Part shown: piece after piece, positions 18,015 to 27,043 of the stretch
Layout of the letters: each line of letters begins with the position of its first letter
How positions within the stretch are numbered: position 1 is the first letter of the stretch
Origin: Neorhizobium sp. JUb45
GTDB lineage: Bacteria > Pseudomonadota > Alphaproteobacteria > Rhizobiales > Rhizobiaceae
DNA: 64,000 nucleotides
NCBI RefSeq assembly: GCF_004343585.1
Contig: NZ_SLYW01000002.1
Coordinates: forward strand, 868,001 to 932,000
Direction of reading: 5' to 3'
The notes under the pieces: model-generated
Database searches by the model: none
Seen by the model: the letters and a program-made list of their open reading frames with translations, nothing else
What the model was told of the DNA's origin: nothing
Made by a program: the position numbers and the translations under genes

Positions 18015-18140
18015 CGTTTAAACGAGGCAGTTCGCCTTCTCCCGCGACGTTTTGGCCAAAGGCCTTGAGCAGTTCGTCAACGACCATGAGTTGAAATCAT
18101 GCGCAGTCGGGCGCATCTTTACCGCAACCTGGGGGGACCT

Positions 18141-18473
18141 ATGAATCGACTTCTTGTTGCGCTGCTAAATGGCCTGAACGGAATCTATGCTATCCTGATC
18201 GTTGCGGGCTTTACTCTCGCCAGCATGGCTTACTCACCCGCCATGGCTGGAGCGGGGTGGGTTGGCTTTTTCATCGGCATCGTTGTGGCGACTTTTACGT
18301 GTGGAATCATCGCTGTTGGGCTGCTCATCAGCGGCAACATCGCTAAGATTGAGAAACACATGAACTTTCTCGTAAAATCTGCCGAGTACCAGAACGACAT
18401 TGCAAAGATGTCTCTGGCGCGCCAGCTAAACGCCGCTCCAGCGTCTGCACCTGCTCAGCCATCGCAGACTTAA
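18141..18473 (+). CDS. Small two-helix membrane protein of unknown function
   Basis: 110 residues with two hydrophobic segments (near 5-30 and 37-63) and a C-terminal cytoplasmic-type tail rich in Ala, Pro and Gln. GGGGGGA lies immediately before the ATG at 18141, which decides the start over an upstream ATG at 18099. Not recognised as a named family. It sits alone between DUF1993 and tctD on the same strand. Confidence 0.65.
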   Translation: MNRLLVALLNGLNGIYAILIVAGFTLASMAYSPAMAGAGWVGFFIGIVVATFTCGIIAVGLLISGNIAKIEKHMNFLVKSAEYQNDIAKMSLARQLNAAPASAPAQPSQT

Positions 18474-18571
18474 GCAGTAACGCCGCCTCCCTGTTCGCGA
18501 GCCGCCTAATGCCGGTGACAATTCGTCGCATTGCCGCTATTCTCGGCCTTGCGAAGAGGGAGGTGTCGCCG

Positions 18572-19249
18572 GTGCGTATCTTGCTGGTGGAGGACAATGT
18601 CGCGCTGGCCGACGGGCTGGCGGCGATTCTGCGGGGCAGCGGTTATGTGGTCGATGTCGTCCGCGACGGTGCGTCTGCGGAAGCCGTGGCAGCCGCCCAG
18701 AATTTCGATCTCGTCATACTCGATCTCAACCTGCCGGAAATGGATGGGCTTGACGTTCTGCGCGCCATGCGTTCGCGGCAGAACCGTGCCGCCGTTATGA
18801 TCCTCACTGCACGGGGAGCGCCCGAGGAGCGGGTGAAGGGGCTTGATCTCGGCGCCGACGATTATCTCACCAAGCCATTTGATATCTCCGAGCTGGAAGC
18901 GCGCATCCGCGTGCTCCTGCGTCGGCAGGCGGGCATGCGCTCGTCGCAGATCGGGTATGGCGGCGTCACCTTCGATCTGACCTCGCGCAGCTTTTCCAGC
19001 GAAGGCCGGCCGCTCGATATTCCCGCCCGCGAACTCGGATTGTTGGAGCTGCTGTTCATGCGCGCCGGCAAGGTCGTCTCCAAGGAGGCGATCATCGGCT
19101 CGATGACGGGTTTCGACGAGGACCTGTCGGCCAATGCGATCGAACAATATGTCAGCCGCCTGCGCCGCCGCCTGCAGCCGCATGGGCTGACGGTGAAGAG
19201 TGCGCGCGGCATCGGTTATTACCTCGAAGGCGCGGCGGCGAGCCGGTGA
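18572..19249 (+). CDS. tctD: OmpR-family response regulator, TctD-like
   Basis: 225-residue regulator starting at a GTG (VRILLVEDN), preceded by GAGGGAGG at eight bases. The receiver keeps the acidic pair in LLVEDN, the phospho-acceptor Asp in DLVILDLNLPEMDG and the Lys in DDYLTKPF. A winged-helix DNA-binding domain follows (NAIEQYVSRLRRRL). Together with the downstream kinase it probably switches on the divergent tctCBA operon and/or the solute-binding protein gene when tricarboxylates are present, as TctDE does in other bacteria. Confidence 0.9.
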   Translation: MRILLVEDNVALADGLAAILRGSGYVVDVVRDGASAEAVAAAQNFDLVILDLNLPEMDGLDVLRAMRSRQNRAAVMILTARGAPEERVKGLDLGADDYLTKPFDISELEARIRVLLRRQAGMRSSQIGYGGVTFDLTSRSFSSEGRPLDIPARELGLLELLFMRAGKVVSKEAIIGSMTGFDEDLSANAIEQYVSRLRRRLQPHGLTVKSARGIGYYLEGAAASR

Positions 19250-19292
19250 GTTTTGATGCTCGCCTTTTCCAGAACCAGACGATCGTGACCGC

Positions 19293-20678
19293 ATGAGGCT
19301 GGTGCTTTATTCCATCCGCCGGCGCCTGCTGGCATGGTTGCTCGCCTCGACCGGCGTGCTGGGCCTGCTGGCTCTGTCCGACACATGGCGGGAGGCGCGC
19401 GAAACCGCCAACGAGGTGTCGGATCGTGTGCTGGCCGGCTCGGCGCTGGCCATTGCCGAGCGGGTCGTGGTTGCCGAAGACGGCAGTCTTGAAGTCGATA
19501 TTCCCTATGTGGCGCTGGAAATGCTGACCTCGGCGGCGCAGGACCGGGTTTTCTACCGGGTTGATGGCCCACCCGGTACCTTCATCACCGGCTACAAGAA
19601 CCTGCCGTTTCTGGCGCGTTACGAAGGCCAGCCAACGGCATTTTTCGATTCGACATTTCGCGGTGAACCGATCCGGGTGGCGACGCTGGCGCGCTCCGCC
19701 TCGACCGGTATCAATTCCATGCCCTTCATGGTGACGGTGGCGGAAACCACGATCGCGCGCCGGCAACTGACCAATTCGATCCTGCTGCATTCGGCGCTGC
19801 GGCTGCTTTTCTTGATCGTCGGTGCGACGCTGATCGTGTGGATTGCCGTGACCGTGTCGCTGCGGCCGCTCAGCCGGCTGGGCGGCGCGATTGCCCATCG
19901 CAGCCCGGACGATCTGGCGCCGATTGCCGACCGGGTGCCGAAGGAAGTGCAGGAACTGGTCGATACGGTCAATTCCTTCATGGTGCGGCTGCAATCGGCG
20001 CTCGATGCGTTGCGTCACTTCACCGGCAATGCCAGCCACCAGTTGCGCACACCGCTCGCCGTCATCCGCACCCAGTTGGCGCTGGCGACTCGGGCGACCG
20101 ATCTCGACGAGGCGCGGCGGGCGGCGTTGAAGGCCGATGAGGCGGTGGCCGATGCCGAGCGCATGCTGGCGCAACTGCTGCTGATGGCGCGGATCGATGC
20201 AACGGCGCGCGCACGTCGCGACGGTTTTGCGTCGATCGATCTGACGGAACTGGCGCGTGCCACGACAGCCGAGCATGTGGTGCGGGCGGCAGAGGCCGGC
20301 ATCGATCTCGGTTTCGAGGGCGAGGCGCCTGTTATGGTCAAGGCCGAACCCTTGCTGCTGACCGAGTTGATGAAGAACCTGATCTCAAATGCCGTTCTTT
20401 ATGCGGGCGAGGGCGCCGTCGTCACCCTGCGGACATCGCAGACGGAAAACGAGGTGATTCTCGAGGTGGAGGATGACGGTCCGGGCATTCCACCAGGTCG
20501 CAGGACGCAGGCGCTGACCCGTTTCGAGCGTGGCGGATGGCAGGATCGGCCGGGAAGCGGACTTGGGTTGCCGATTGTCGAGGAAGTCGCCGCGCTGCAC
20601 GGCGGCAGTGTCGAGCTTGCGGACGGACCCGGCGGCAGAGGGCTGACGGTACGCGTCCGGTTCCCATCCGAAACTTAA
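19293..20678 (+). CDS. tctE: Sensor histidine kinase, TctE-like
   Basis: 461-residue membrane kinase. Two hydrophobic segments (about 11-29 and 164-190) bracket a periplasmic sensor region; a short HAMP-like stretch follows. The H-box is NASHQLRTPL with the phosphorylated H249; the N-box NLISNAV, G1 DDGPGIP and G2 GSGLGLPIV are all present. It starts 43 bases after tctD and pairs with it. The sensor region has the size of the TctE N-terminal domain. Confidence 0.9.
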   Translation: MRLVLYSIRRRLLAWLLASTGVLGLLALSDTWREARETANEVSDRVLAGSALAIAERVVVAEDGSLEVDIPYVALEMLTSAAQDRVFYRVDGPPGTFITGYKNLPFLARYEGQPTAFFDSTFRGEPIRVATLARSASTGINSMPFMVTVAETTIARRQLTNSILLHSALRLLFLIVGATLIVWIAVTVSLRPLSRLGGAIAHRSPDDLAPIADRVPKEVQELVDTVNSFMVRLQSALDALRHFTGNASHQLRTPLAVIRTQLALATRATDLDEARRAALKADEAVADAERMLAQLLLMARIDATARARRDGFASIDLTELARATTAEHVVRAAEAGIDLGFEGEAPVMVKAEPLLLTELMKNLISNAVLYAGEGAVVTLRTSQTENEVILEVEDDGPGIPPGRRTQALTRFERGGWQDRPGSGLGLPIVEEVAALHGGSVELADGPGGRGLTVRVRFPSET

Positions 20679-20821
20679 GTGTGTGCGTTTATTCAGACAA
20701 TGCTAATTCGCGCGCCGGTTACAGGTTAATGCGAGCTTGACTAATGATTTCGATAAAGCTGGGCATTTTAGGCAGTTGGCGCGTTTCCGTCCCGATTTGA
20801 TGATCAAAGTGATGGATGGAT

Positions 20822-21061
20822 ATGAGCAGACAGAAGCGCGATTGGCAGGAGATCGCCGCGGAAATCGCCAGCTATAGACAGATGTACAATTTCGCCTGCC
20901 AGATTGTCGAAAACGCGCCGGTTGGAACCGGCGAGAATGAAGCGGCCACCCGGCTGATGGAATCCCTCGAGGATATCGTTCATCTGCCGATCGCCGAGGC
21001 GAAGCGACTGGCGCGCGCACGTCGGCGTTTCGAAAAGCTCAAGGCGTTGCTGGCGGCCTGA
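20822..21061 (+). CDS. Short hypothetical protein
   Basis: 79 residues, charged and predicted helical, with no membrane segment. Not recognised. It could also start at the ATG six bases earlier; GGATGGA fits the start at 20822 better. Codon use is like the neighbours. Stands alone, 143 bases after tctE, and converges with a small reverse-strand gene. Confidence 0.6.
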   Translation: MSRQKRDWQEIAAEIASYRQMYNFACQIVENAPVGTGENEAATRLMESLEDIVHLPIAEAKRLARARRRFEKLKALLAA

Positions 21062-21097
21062 GCCGGTTGGTTGGCCGGCTCGTCACCCTATCAAGTC

Positions 21098-21262
21098 TCA
21101 GTGGAAGGTTTCGGTGCGGATATCCTGTTCCATGATGCGGAAGGCCTCATCGAGCGCCGCGACCAGGATGTCCGTCAACTGATCAGGATCATTGTCCTGC
21201 AGGAAAAGCGCAATGGCCGAATCGCTCGGCTCGTGGCGGTTATGGTCCGTTTCATTTGACAT
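21098..21262 (-). CDS. Very short acidic protein
   Basis: A 54-residue frame from ATG 21262-21260 to TGA at 21098-21100, with GAGG nine bases before the start. The product is acidic, soluble and ends in ...IMEQDIRTETFH; a middle stretch FLQDNDPDQLTDILVAALDE looks like a helical conserved core. Codon use (GCC, CTG, ATC, CAG rich) is like that of real genes here. Function unknown. Short enough to be missed by length-limited gene finders. Confidence 0.5.
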   Translation of the reverse strand: MSNETDHNRHEPSDSAIALFLQDNDPDQLTDILVAALDEAFRIMEQDIRTETFH

Positions 21263-21610
21263 ATCATTGTCCTCGTTGGGGCCGGACTCATTCCGGTGAC
21301 GAGACCCTAGAATTCAGGGCTTGCGTAAAACTGGATCAACACCGCCGCGAAATCCGCGAAATACACACATGATCAAAACTGACACAGGTGCCGATAGCCC
21401 CTGCATATAGAGGGGGAATCCGCTTTTCTAGAGGCTGGTGTCATGTTTGGCGGCACGTCTGCGCACCCATGCGCCCGGACCCCTTGTATTTCAGGCTTGT
21501 GGATGACGAAAAAAATCTGCGCCGAAACGGTACGCTCAATCGTCTCATGCCAACCATTCGGAAAGATTTATTAACGATACTCCGTCGCAAACGGCGTGAA
21601 GGAAAAGGCA
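21263..21610. other. Intergenic region upstream of the nuclease-like gene
   Basis: 348 bases between divergent genes. It must hold promoters for the short acidic protein and the nuclease-like protein. I see no structural RNA, repeat or convincing additional gene. Confidence 0.4.
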
Positions 21611-22408
21611 ATGGCAAAGGCAGCCACGAGCAGGGCGCGCAAGACGCGCCGTTCAAGCAAGGCAAAGGGCGGGGGCGGCATGACGCCCTGGTACGGTGCA
21701 GCGGCTCTCGTGGTCGTCGGTATCATCGCCTATGATAACCGCGAGGATCTCGCGCGATATCTGCCCCCGACAAAACCGCCGGCGACCGCGGCCAGCCGGC
21801 ATGAGGCTGCAAAGCCGCAGCCGTCGCCACGCCCCACTTCGCCGCCAGCCGTGTCGAGCAGCAAGGCGGCCTCGAACCTGCCCGCCAATGTGCCGGTCCC
21901 GCCGGCATCCATTCCGTCACGATCCGTACCGGCAACCGCACCGCAGCCGATCGCCAAGCCGATGCTGGCCTCGCTGCCGCCGCCGGCCATTCCAACGGCA
22001 GCAGGTGCGAAAGCACTTGCGCCCGATGGTGGTGCCAAGATGGTCGGTGCTGGCTTCAAGGGACAGTTCTATTATTGCGGCCGGTCGGGATTGAACGACT
22101 GCATTGCCGAGGCGGGTGTGTTCTGGCACGACAAGACGGCGGTGCGCCTGGCCGATGTCGACGTGCCCGGAGCCGAGTCTGCAAAGTGTGATGCCGAACG
22201 CCAGCGCGGTTTTCGCGCCAAGGTTCGTCTGCGGGAGCTTCTAGGCGCTGGCCCGTTCGACCTTGTCCTTTCGGATAGCGGTGATCGAGAACAGGCCGGA
22301 GCCAAGCTGCGGGTGGCGATGCGGAATGGTAAGTCGATAGGTGATCAGCTTGTGCGCGAAGGTTTGGCGCAACCAAAGGGTGGTGCTTTTACCAATTGGT
22401 GTTCATGA
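21611..22408 (+). CDS. Membrane-anchored protein with thermonuclease-like (SNc) domain
   Basis: 265 residues. A basic N terminus precedes one membrane segment (WYGAAALVVVGIIAY, near residues 27-41), then a long Pro/Ala/Ser-rich linker to about residue 140, then a domain resembling staphylococcal nuclease: YCGRSGLNDCIAEAGVFWHDKTAVRLADVDVPGAESAKCDAE looks like the RVIDGDT...GIDAPE region, and GxAKLRVAMRNGKSIGDQLVREGLA like the later core. The catalytic Arg/Glu/Arg set cannot be confirmed by eye, so it may be inactive. Start chosen at the ATG after AAGGAAAAGGCA. Confidence 0.65.
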   Translation: MAKAATSRARKTRRSSKAKGGGGMTPWYGAAALVVVGIIAYDNREDLARYLPPTKPPATAASRHEAAKPQPSPRPTSPPAVSSSKAASNLPANVPVPPASIPSRSVPATAPQPIAKPMLASLPPPAIPTAAGAKALAPDGGAKMVGAGFKGQFYYCGRSGLNDCIAEAGVFWHDKTAVRLADVDVPGAESAKCDAERQRGFRAKVRLRELLGAGPFDLVLSDSGDREQAGAKLRVAMRNGKSIGDQLVREGLAQPKGGAFTNWCS

Positions 22409-22533
22409 CAACATGAGCTTTTGCTCTAAAAGCTTCTTTCCGCTCGCAATTTTACTTCCACTATAATCGCTTGGTAACAGGTTGCCTCCTACAAAAGAGG
22501 AAATTTGGGGTGACTGTTATTGCGGTGGGGTAA

Positions 22534-23889
22534 ATGGCAGGCAGAAAAGACGCGCGACACGTGAGTGTTGCGACCATAAAAGACGACCACAATAGAATAC
22601 TGCTGATCGAAGATTCTCCGGCCATGACGATGTTGCTGCGGCAGCGAATGGAAGAAGAAACCGGTGCGGATGTCGTATGTTGTGACAGCTTGGCAAGCGC
22701 TCGTGTTTGTCTTCAGACGCAGCAGTTTACGCTGGCGCTGACCGGACTTAATCTGCCGGATGCGCCGCGCGGCGAAATTGTGGGCCTGCTCGGGGATTTC
22801 GGAGTTCCGACGATTGTTTTTACGGCGATCTTCGATCCGGAAGCACGCGAGCGTTACGCCGAAAAGAAAATCATCGACTACATCGTCAAGGACGGCAAGC
22901 GGACAATCGAGACCGTGCTGCAGACAGTGTCGCGCATCCTCTCCAACCGTGCCTTCACGATCCTCGTCGTTGACGATGCAAGATCAGCACGTTCCGGCCT
23001 CGTTGAAATACTGGCGCGCCAGAATTTTCGCGTTCTCGAAGCGCATTCCGGCAAACAGGCTCTCGAGATCCTGGAGGCTGAAGAGATCATCGATCTCGTC
23101 GTGACCGATTATCACATGCCCGACATGGATGGTTACGAGTTGACGCGGCGCATCCGCGAGACCCGTTCCTCGGAGGAAATGCGCATCGTCGGCGTGTCTT
23201 CCTCGAATGACCGGTGGCTTTCGGCCAGTTTTCTCAAGGCCGGCGCCTGCGACTTCATCTATCGGCCGTTTGTGCCGGAAGAATTGCAGTGTCGCATCGA
23301 CAATAATATCGAGACGCTGAAGCAGATCCAGCGGCTGCGTTATCTGGCCGACCGCGATTACCTGACCGGACTTTCCAACCGTCGGTGCTTTTTCGAGAAA
23401 ACCAAACAGATGGAGGAGGCGAGGCTGCCCGGCCAGTGCAGCAGCGTTGCCATTCTCGATATCGACCATTTCAAGCGTATCAATGACACTTACGGTCACG
23501 AGGCAGGTGACCGGGTGCTGAAGATGGTGGCCGATACGCTGACAGAGATCTGCGCACCGGCAAAGCATTTTGCCGCGCGATTGGGTGGCGAGGAATTCGC
23601 GCTTTACCTGCGCAATACGGATGCTTTCCAGGCGCATTCTTTCTGCGAGCTGATCCGCCAGCAGATCGAGGAACTGGTGATGGAGGTCAACAAGCACGAG
23701 ATCGCGGTGACTATCTCGATCGGCGTGGTGGAGACCGAAACCGGCGAGAGTTTTGACAACAATCTCAATGCTGCCGATCAGTTGCTTTATCTGGCCAAGA
23801 GCAATGGCCGTAACCGCGTCTATTCGACCCTGACGCTGCCGGAAGCCATGGCGGCCGCCAAGTCGTCGGCTGTTGCCGAGCTCTTCTAA
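22534..23889 (+). CDS. Diguanylate cyclase with two N-terminal receiver domains
   Basis: 451 residues, PleD-like order REC-REC-GGDEF. Receiver 1 (about 20-135) has ED in LLIEDSP, but the phospho-acceptor position is Gly71 (LALTGLNLPD), so it cannot be phosphorylated in the normal way. Receiver 2 (about 142-255) keeps D192 in VVTDYHMPDMDG, but its conserved Lys is R244 (FIYRPF). The cyclase domain has RDYLTGLSNRR, the metal site LDIDHFKRIND and the active GGEEF at 351-355, so c-di-GMP synthesis is plausible. The inhibitory RxxD site expected five residues before GGEEF is absent (PAKH). Monocistronic, followed by a terminator. Confidence 0.88.
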   Translation: MAGRKDARHVSVATIKDDHNRILLIEDSPAMTMLLRQRMEEETGADVVCCDSLASARVCLQTQQFTLALTGLNLPDAPRGEIVGLLGDFGVPTIVFTAIFDPEARERYAEKKIIDYIVKDGKRTIETVLQTVSRILSNRAFTILVVDDARSARSGLVEILARQNFRVLEAHSGKQALEILEAEEIIDLVVTDYHMPDMDGYELTRRIRETRSSEEMRIVGVSSSNDRWLSASFLKAGACDFIYRPFVPEELQCRIDNNIETLKQIQRLRYLADRDYLTGLSNRRCFFEKTKQMEEARLPGQCSSVAILDIDHFKRINDTYGHEAGDRVLKMVADTLTEICAPAKHFAARLGGEEFALYLRNTDAFQAHSFCELIRQQIEELVMEVNKHEIAVTISIGVVETETGESFDNNLNAADQLLYLAKSNGRNRVYSTLTLPEAMAAAKSSAVAELF

Positions 23890-23894
23890 ACAAA

Positions 23895-23922
23895 AAAGCC
23901 GCCCGGCGAGGGCGGCTTTCAA
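23895..23922. terminator. Bidirectional rho-independent terminator
   Basis: Ten-base-pair stem AAAGCCGCCC/GGGCGGCTTT with loop GGCGA, with an A run on the left and T-rich sequence on the right. Serves the GGDEF gene and the reverse-strand dehydrogenase operon that converge here. Confidence 0.9.
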
Positions 23923-23945
23923 TTTTGAACGCAATGCCGCCGCGA

Positions 23946-25385
23946 TTACGCGGCGGTTTGCGTTTGTGCCCGCTTGCGGCGGAAGAGCCATACGGCGGCA
24001 CCCAGCACGATCAACGCCGCAGCAGCGCCGGCACCCATGCCGATACGTGCAAACAGCACCAGCTGCGAGCTGGGGCCGCCCTGACGGATCACCTGCACGT
24101 CCTCCGGCGTCACGGTCAGCTTCGCATTGCCATAGTCCTTGAGGAGGAAGTTCGACAGCGAGGCGACCTCGACATTGCTGAGCGCATTGACGGTGTTCGG
24201 CTGGTCGCCGAAAGGCGGCATGAACACGTGGCCGCCCTTGGTGTGGCGATCGACGCCGTAGAGGATGGCGGCGATGACGTTCGTCGGGTTGTCGCCGGCC
24301 GTCGCCGCATTGTGGAACAGGCTCGGATAATAACCGTCCGTCGTGCCTTGCGCATTGTAGCCGTGGCAGGAGGCGCAGTTGGCGGTGTAGAGTGCGGCAC
24401 CTGCCTGATCGCCCTTGATGCCTTCGGCATAGTTCCTGCCACGGAAGGCGGCGAGTTCGTTGCCGGCCTTGCCCTGATCGAAGCGTGTCGGTGCGGATGC
24501 CTGGGTGGCATTGGCGGAGGGCACGCTGCGCACATAGGTGGCGATAGCGTTGAGATCGGGATCAGTGAGGTGCTGGAACGAATAGCTGATGGCTTCCGCC
24601 ATGCTGCCGGCCGCCTGAGCGCGGTGATCGAGCCGTCCAGTCTTCAGGTAGGTGACCAGTTCTTCCTGTGTCCATGTGCCGATGCCGTGCACCTTGTCAT
24701 TGGTGATGTCAGGCGCGAACCACGGGCCGATCTGGCTGCCCGTGAGGTTCAGGTCTTTCTGCTCCTGCATGAGGGCGCCACGCGGCGTGTGGCAGGTGCT
24801 GCAATGGGCGGCACCTTCCGCAAGGTAGCGCCCGCGGTTCCACTCGGCCGACTGCGCCGGATCATCCTTGTGCATCTCGTTCGGACGGAACAGCATGTTC
24901 CAGCCCATCATCGAGGCGCGGATGTTCATCGGAAATGGCAGACTGGTTTCCGGCGCCTTTTCGTCCACCGGCTGCACGCCCTGCATGAAATAGGCGTAGA
25001 GCGCGTGGATATCCTCATCCGTCATGTTGGAATAGGAGACATAGGGCATGGCCGGATAGAGGTTGGCGCCATCGCCGCGAACACCCTTGCGCACCGCGTC
25101 GGCGAACTGGGCTTCGGTATAGTTGCCGATGCCGAACTGCTTCGACGGCGTGATGTTGGTCGACATGATCGTGCCGACCGGCGACGACATCGGCAGGCCA
25201 CCGGCCATCGGCTTGCCGCCGGCATGGTTGGTGTGACAGGCGACGCAGTCCGACGCGGTCGCCAGATAGCGGCCCTTGTCGATCAATTCCTTGGAAAATT
25301 CCTGGGCGGAAGCCGTGACCGGAGCAAGGGCAACCAGCGCCAGCGGTGCGGCGAGGGCAAAGGACGTGATGGTCTTCATGATCAT
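23946..25385 (-). CDS. Membrane-bound sugar/alcohol dehydrogenase cytochrome c subunit
   Basis: About 479 residues with a signal peptide (ITSFALAAPLALVALAPVTASA) and three CxxCH haem sites: CVACH near residue 47, CSTCH near 195 and CASCH near 335. A C-terminal anchor (IGMGAGAAAALIVLGAAVWLF) holds it in the membrane. This is the layout of the tri-haem cytochrome subunit of FAD-dependent gluconate, sorbitol or fructose dehydrogenases, passing electrons from the flavin to ubiquinone. The start ATG at 25385 overlaps the GMC gene stop (ATGA); a second ATG lies two codons later. Confidence 0.92.
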   Translation of the reverse strand: MIMKTITSFALAAPLALVALAPVTASAQEFSKELIDKGRYLATASDCVACHTNHAGGKPMAGGLPMSSPVGTIMSTNITPSKQFGIGNYTEAQFADAVRKGVRGDGANLYPAMPYVSYSNMTDEDIHALYAYFMQGVQPVDEKAPETSLPFPMNIRASMMGWNMLFRPNEMHKDDPAQSAEWNRGRYLAEGAAHCSTCHTPRGALMQEQKDLNLTGSQIGPWFAPDITNDKVHGIGTWTQEELVTYLKTGRLDHRAQAAGSMAEAISYSFQHLTDPDLNAIATYVRSVPSANATQASAPTRFDQGKAGNELAAFRGRNYAEGIKGDQAGAALYTANCASCHGYNAQGTTDGYYPSLFHNAATAGDNPTNVIAAILYGVDRHTKGGHVFMPPFGDQPNTVNALSNVEVASLSNFLLKDYGNAKLTVTPEDVQVIRQGGPSSQLVLFARIGMGAGAAAALIVLGAAVWLFRRKRAQTQTAA

Positions 25386-27016
25386 GCACCCCGCATCTGG
25401 TCGACAATGGCGTCGCCGGCCTTGAGGGCGAGGGCGACCATGGTGATGGTGCTGTTGCCGCATGCGCCGGCTGCCATTGCGCCGCCGCCCGGAATGAACA
25501 GGTTTTCGTGGTCATGCGACCGGCAATCCACGTCAACGACCGAGTTCGAGGCGTCCTTGCCCATGATGGTTCCGCCCATGATGTGCTTGCTGTTGTTGAA
25601 TTTGGGGCTGATCTTGATGTCGACGGCACCCATGGCCTCGGCGATCTGCTTGCCGATCGGCTGCGAATAGGCTTCCCAGGATTTACGAACGTAATCACCG
25701 ACGTCGTAGTGGATCGATGGCTTGGGCAGGCCGAGCCAGTCCTTCTTGTCGGAGAGTGTCAGGCGGTTGTTCGGGTCCGCAAGGATTTCGTGCGCGGCGA
25801 CGATATCCGCCGTGCAGGCGGTCATGCGGCGGATTTCCTCATCAAGTGCCTTGCCGACGAGGCCCTTTTTCAGCGCCGCGAAGGTGACGAAGCGGTTGCG
25901 GGCAAAGTTATTATAGCGGAAATAGGCGCCGGCATGCTCCGAGCGGAACGAGCCTTGCGACGTTTGCATGATGCCGGAATTGACGACCGGGCCGACGCCG
26001 GACCAGTACGGATCCTTGGTGGTGACCGTAAACGAGCGGGCCGGATGGTCCATCATGTTGCGGCCGACCTGATCGGACGAATTGGCAACACCGTTCGGGT
26101 TGCGGTCGTCCTTCGACATCAGCAGCAGTTTCGGGTTTTCAAGGCCGTTGCAGGCGAGCACGAACAGTTTGCCGGTGATCCGGTGGCTCTGCTTGTGCTG
26201 GTCGTAATAGCTGACGGCTTCGATCTTGTTCTGGGCGTTCGTTTCGACCTGGTAGACGACCGAATCGACGAGAAGGGTGACGCCTTTCTTTTCCAGGCGG
26301 TGCAGCGCCGTTTCGGCATCGTATTTTGCCGCGACCGGACAGACCGGTACGCAGTTGTTGTTGGCACAGCAGGCCGGGCGGCCATCATAGGGCATGCCGC
26401 TATTGCGCGCCTGCGAGACGGGGATGTTGTTGTAGCCGAGCGTCTTCACGACGTCGGTGAAACGCACCTCGCCCGGAGAAAATGGCAGGGCCGGCATCGG
26501 ATAGTCAGCCGAGCGGGCACCGGTCTGCGGCCATTGCTGCGCCCTGTCGGAGGGGCCGCAGATGCCGAGCTTGTGTTCGGTGCGGACGTAATAGGGCTCG
26601 AGCGTGTCGTAGTCGAAAGCCCAGTCGCGGCCAACGCCGTAAAGCGAGTTCAGGCGCATATCTTCCGGCGTCAGGCGCCAGGACGTGCCTGCCCAGTGCC
26701 AGGTCGAGCCACCCGCATATCGGATGAAGGTCTGGTCGTAGGCATCGGGGCCGGTGAATTGCAGATAGGCATTTTCCGGCTTTTCCGCGCCAGTCGGATG
26801 CGGCGCCCAGGGGCGGGGCGGATAGGCGACGGATGTATCGCCCTTGACGCCGAGCGGCGCGTTGCGCCAGTTCTCGACGACTTCGGCGCGCGAGACGCGC
26901 GGGCCGGCCTCGATCATCAGCACGGAATGGCCTGCATCGAGCAGCTGTTCGGCGATCACGACGCCGACCACGCCCGTTCCGACGATAACGACGTCGGCAC
27001 TGTTCTTGGTAACCAT
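25382..27016 (-). CDS. GMC-family FAD dehydrogenase, large catalytic subunit
   Basis: 544 residues. The N terminus has the FAD-binding GTGVVGVVIAEQLL, followed by ATGG-type RYAGGSTWHWAGTSWRL and, near the C terminus, the catalytic-type segment GAMAAGACGNSTITMVALALKAGDAI. A cysteine-rich CCANNNCVPVCPVAAKYDA stretch resembles the 3Fe-4S-binding region of FAD-dependent glucose/fructose dehydrogenases. It probably oxidises a sugar, polyol or sugar acid at the periplasmic side; substrate cannot be read from sequence. Middle gene of small subunit - GMC - cytochrome operon. Having no leader of its own, it is probably exported with the Tat-dependent small subunit. Confidence 0.92.
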   Translation of the reverse strand: MVTKNSADVVIVGTGVVGVVIAEQLLDAGHSVLMIEAGPRVSRAEVVENWRNAPLGVKGDTSVAYPPRPWAPHPTGAEKPENAYLQFTGPDAYDQTFIRYAGGSTWHWAGTSWRLTPEDMRLNSLYGVGRDWAFDYDTLEPYYVRTEHKLGICGPSDRAQQWPQTGARSADYPMPALPFSPGEVRFTDVVKTLGYNNIPVSQARNSGMPYDGRPACCANNNCVPVCPVAAKYDAETALHRLEKKGVTLLVDSVVYQVETNAQNKIEAVSYYDQHKQSHRITGKLFVLACNGLENPKLLLMSKDDRNPNGVANSSDQVGRNMMDHPARSFTVTTKDPYWSGVGPVVNSGIMQTSQGSFRSEHAGAYFRYNNFARNRFVTFAALKKGLVGKALDEEIRRMTACTADIVAAHEILADPNNRLTLSDKKDWLGLPKPSIHYDVGDYVRKSWEAYSQPIGKQIAEAMGAVDIKISPKFNNSKHIMGGTIMGKDASNSVVDVDCRSHDHENLFIPGGGAMAAGACGNSTITMVALALKAGDAIVDQMRGA

Positions 27017-27043
27017 GGGAAAACTTCTTTTAAATGGGGTTCG

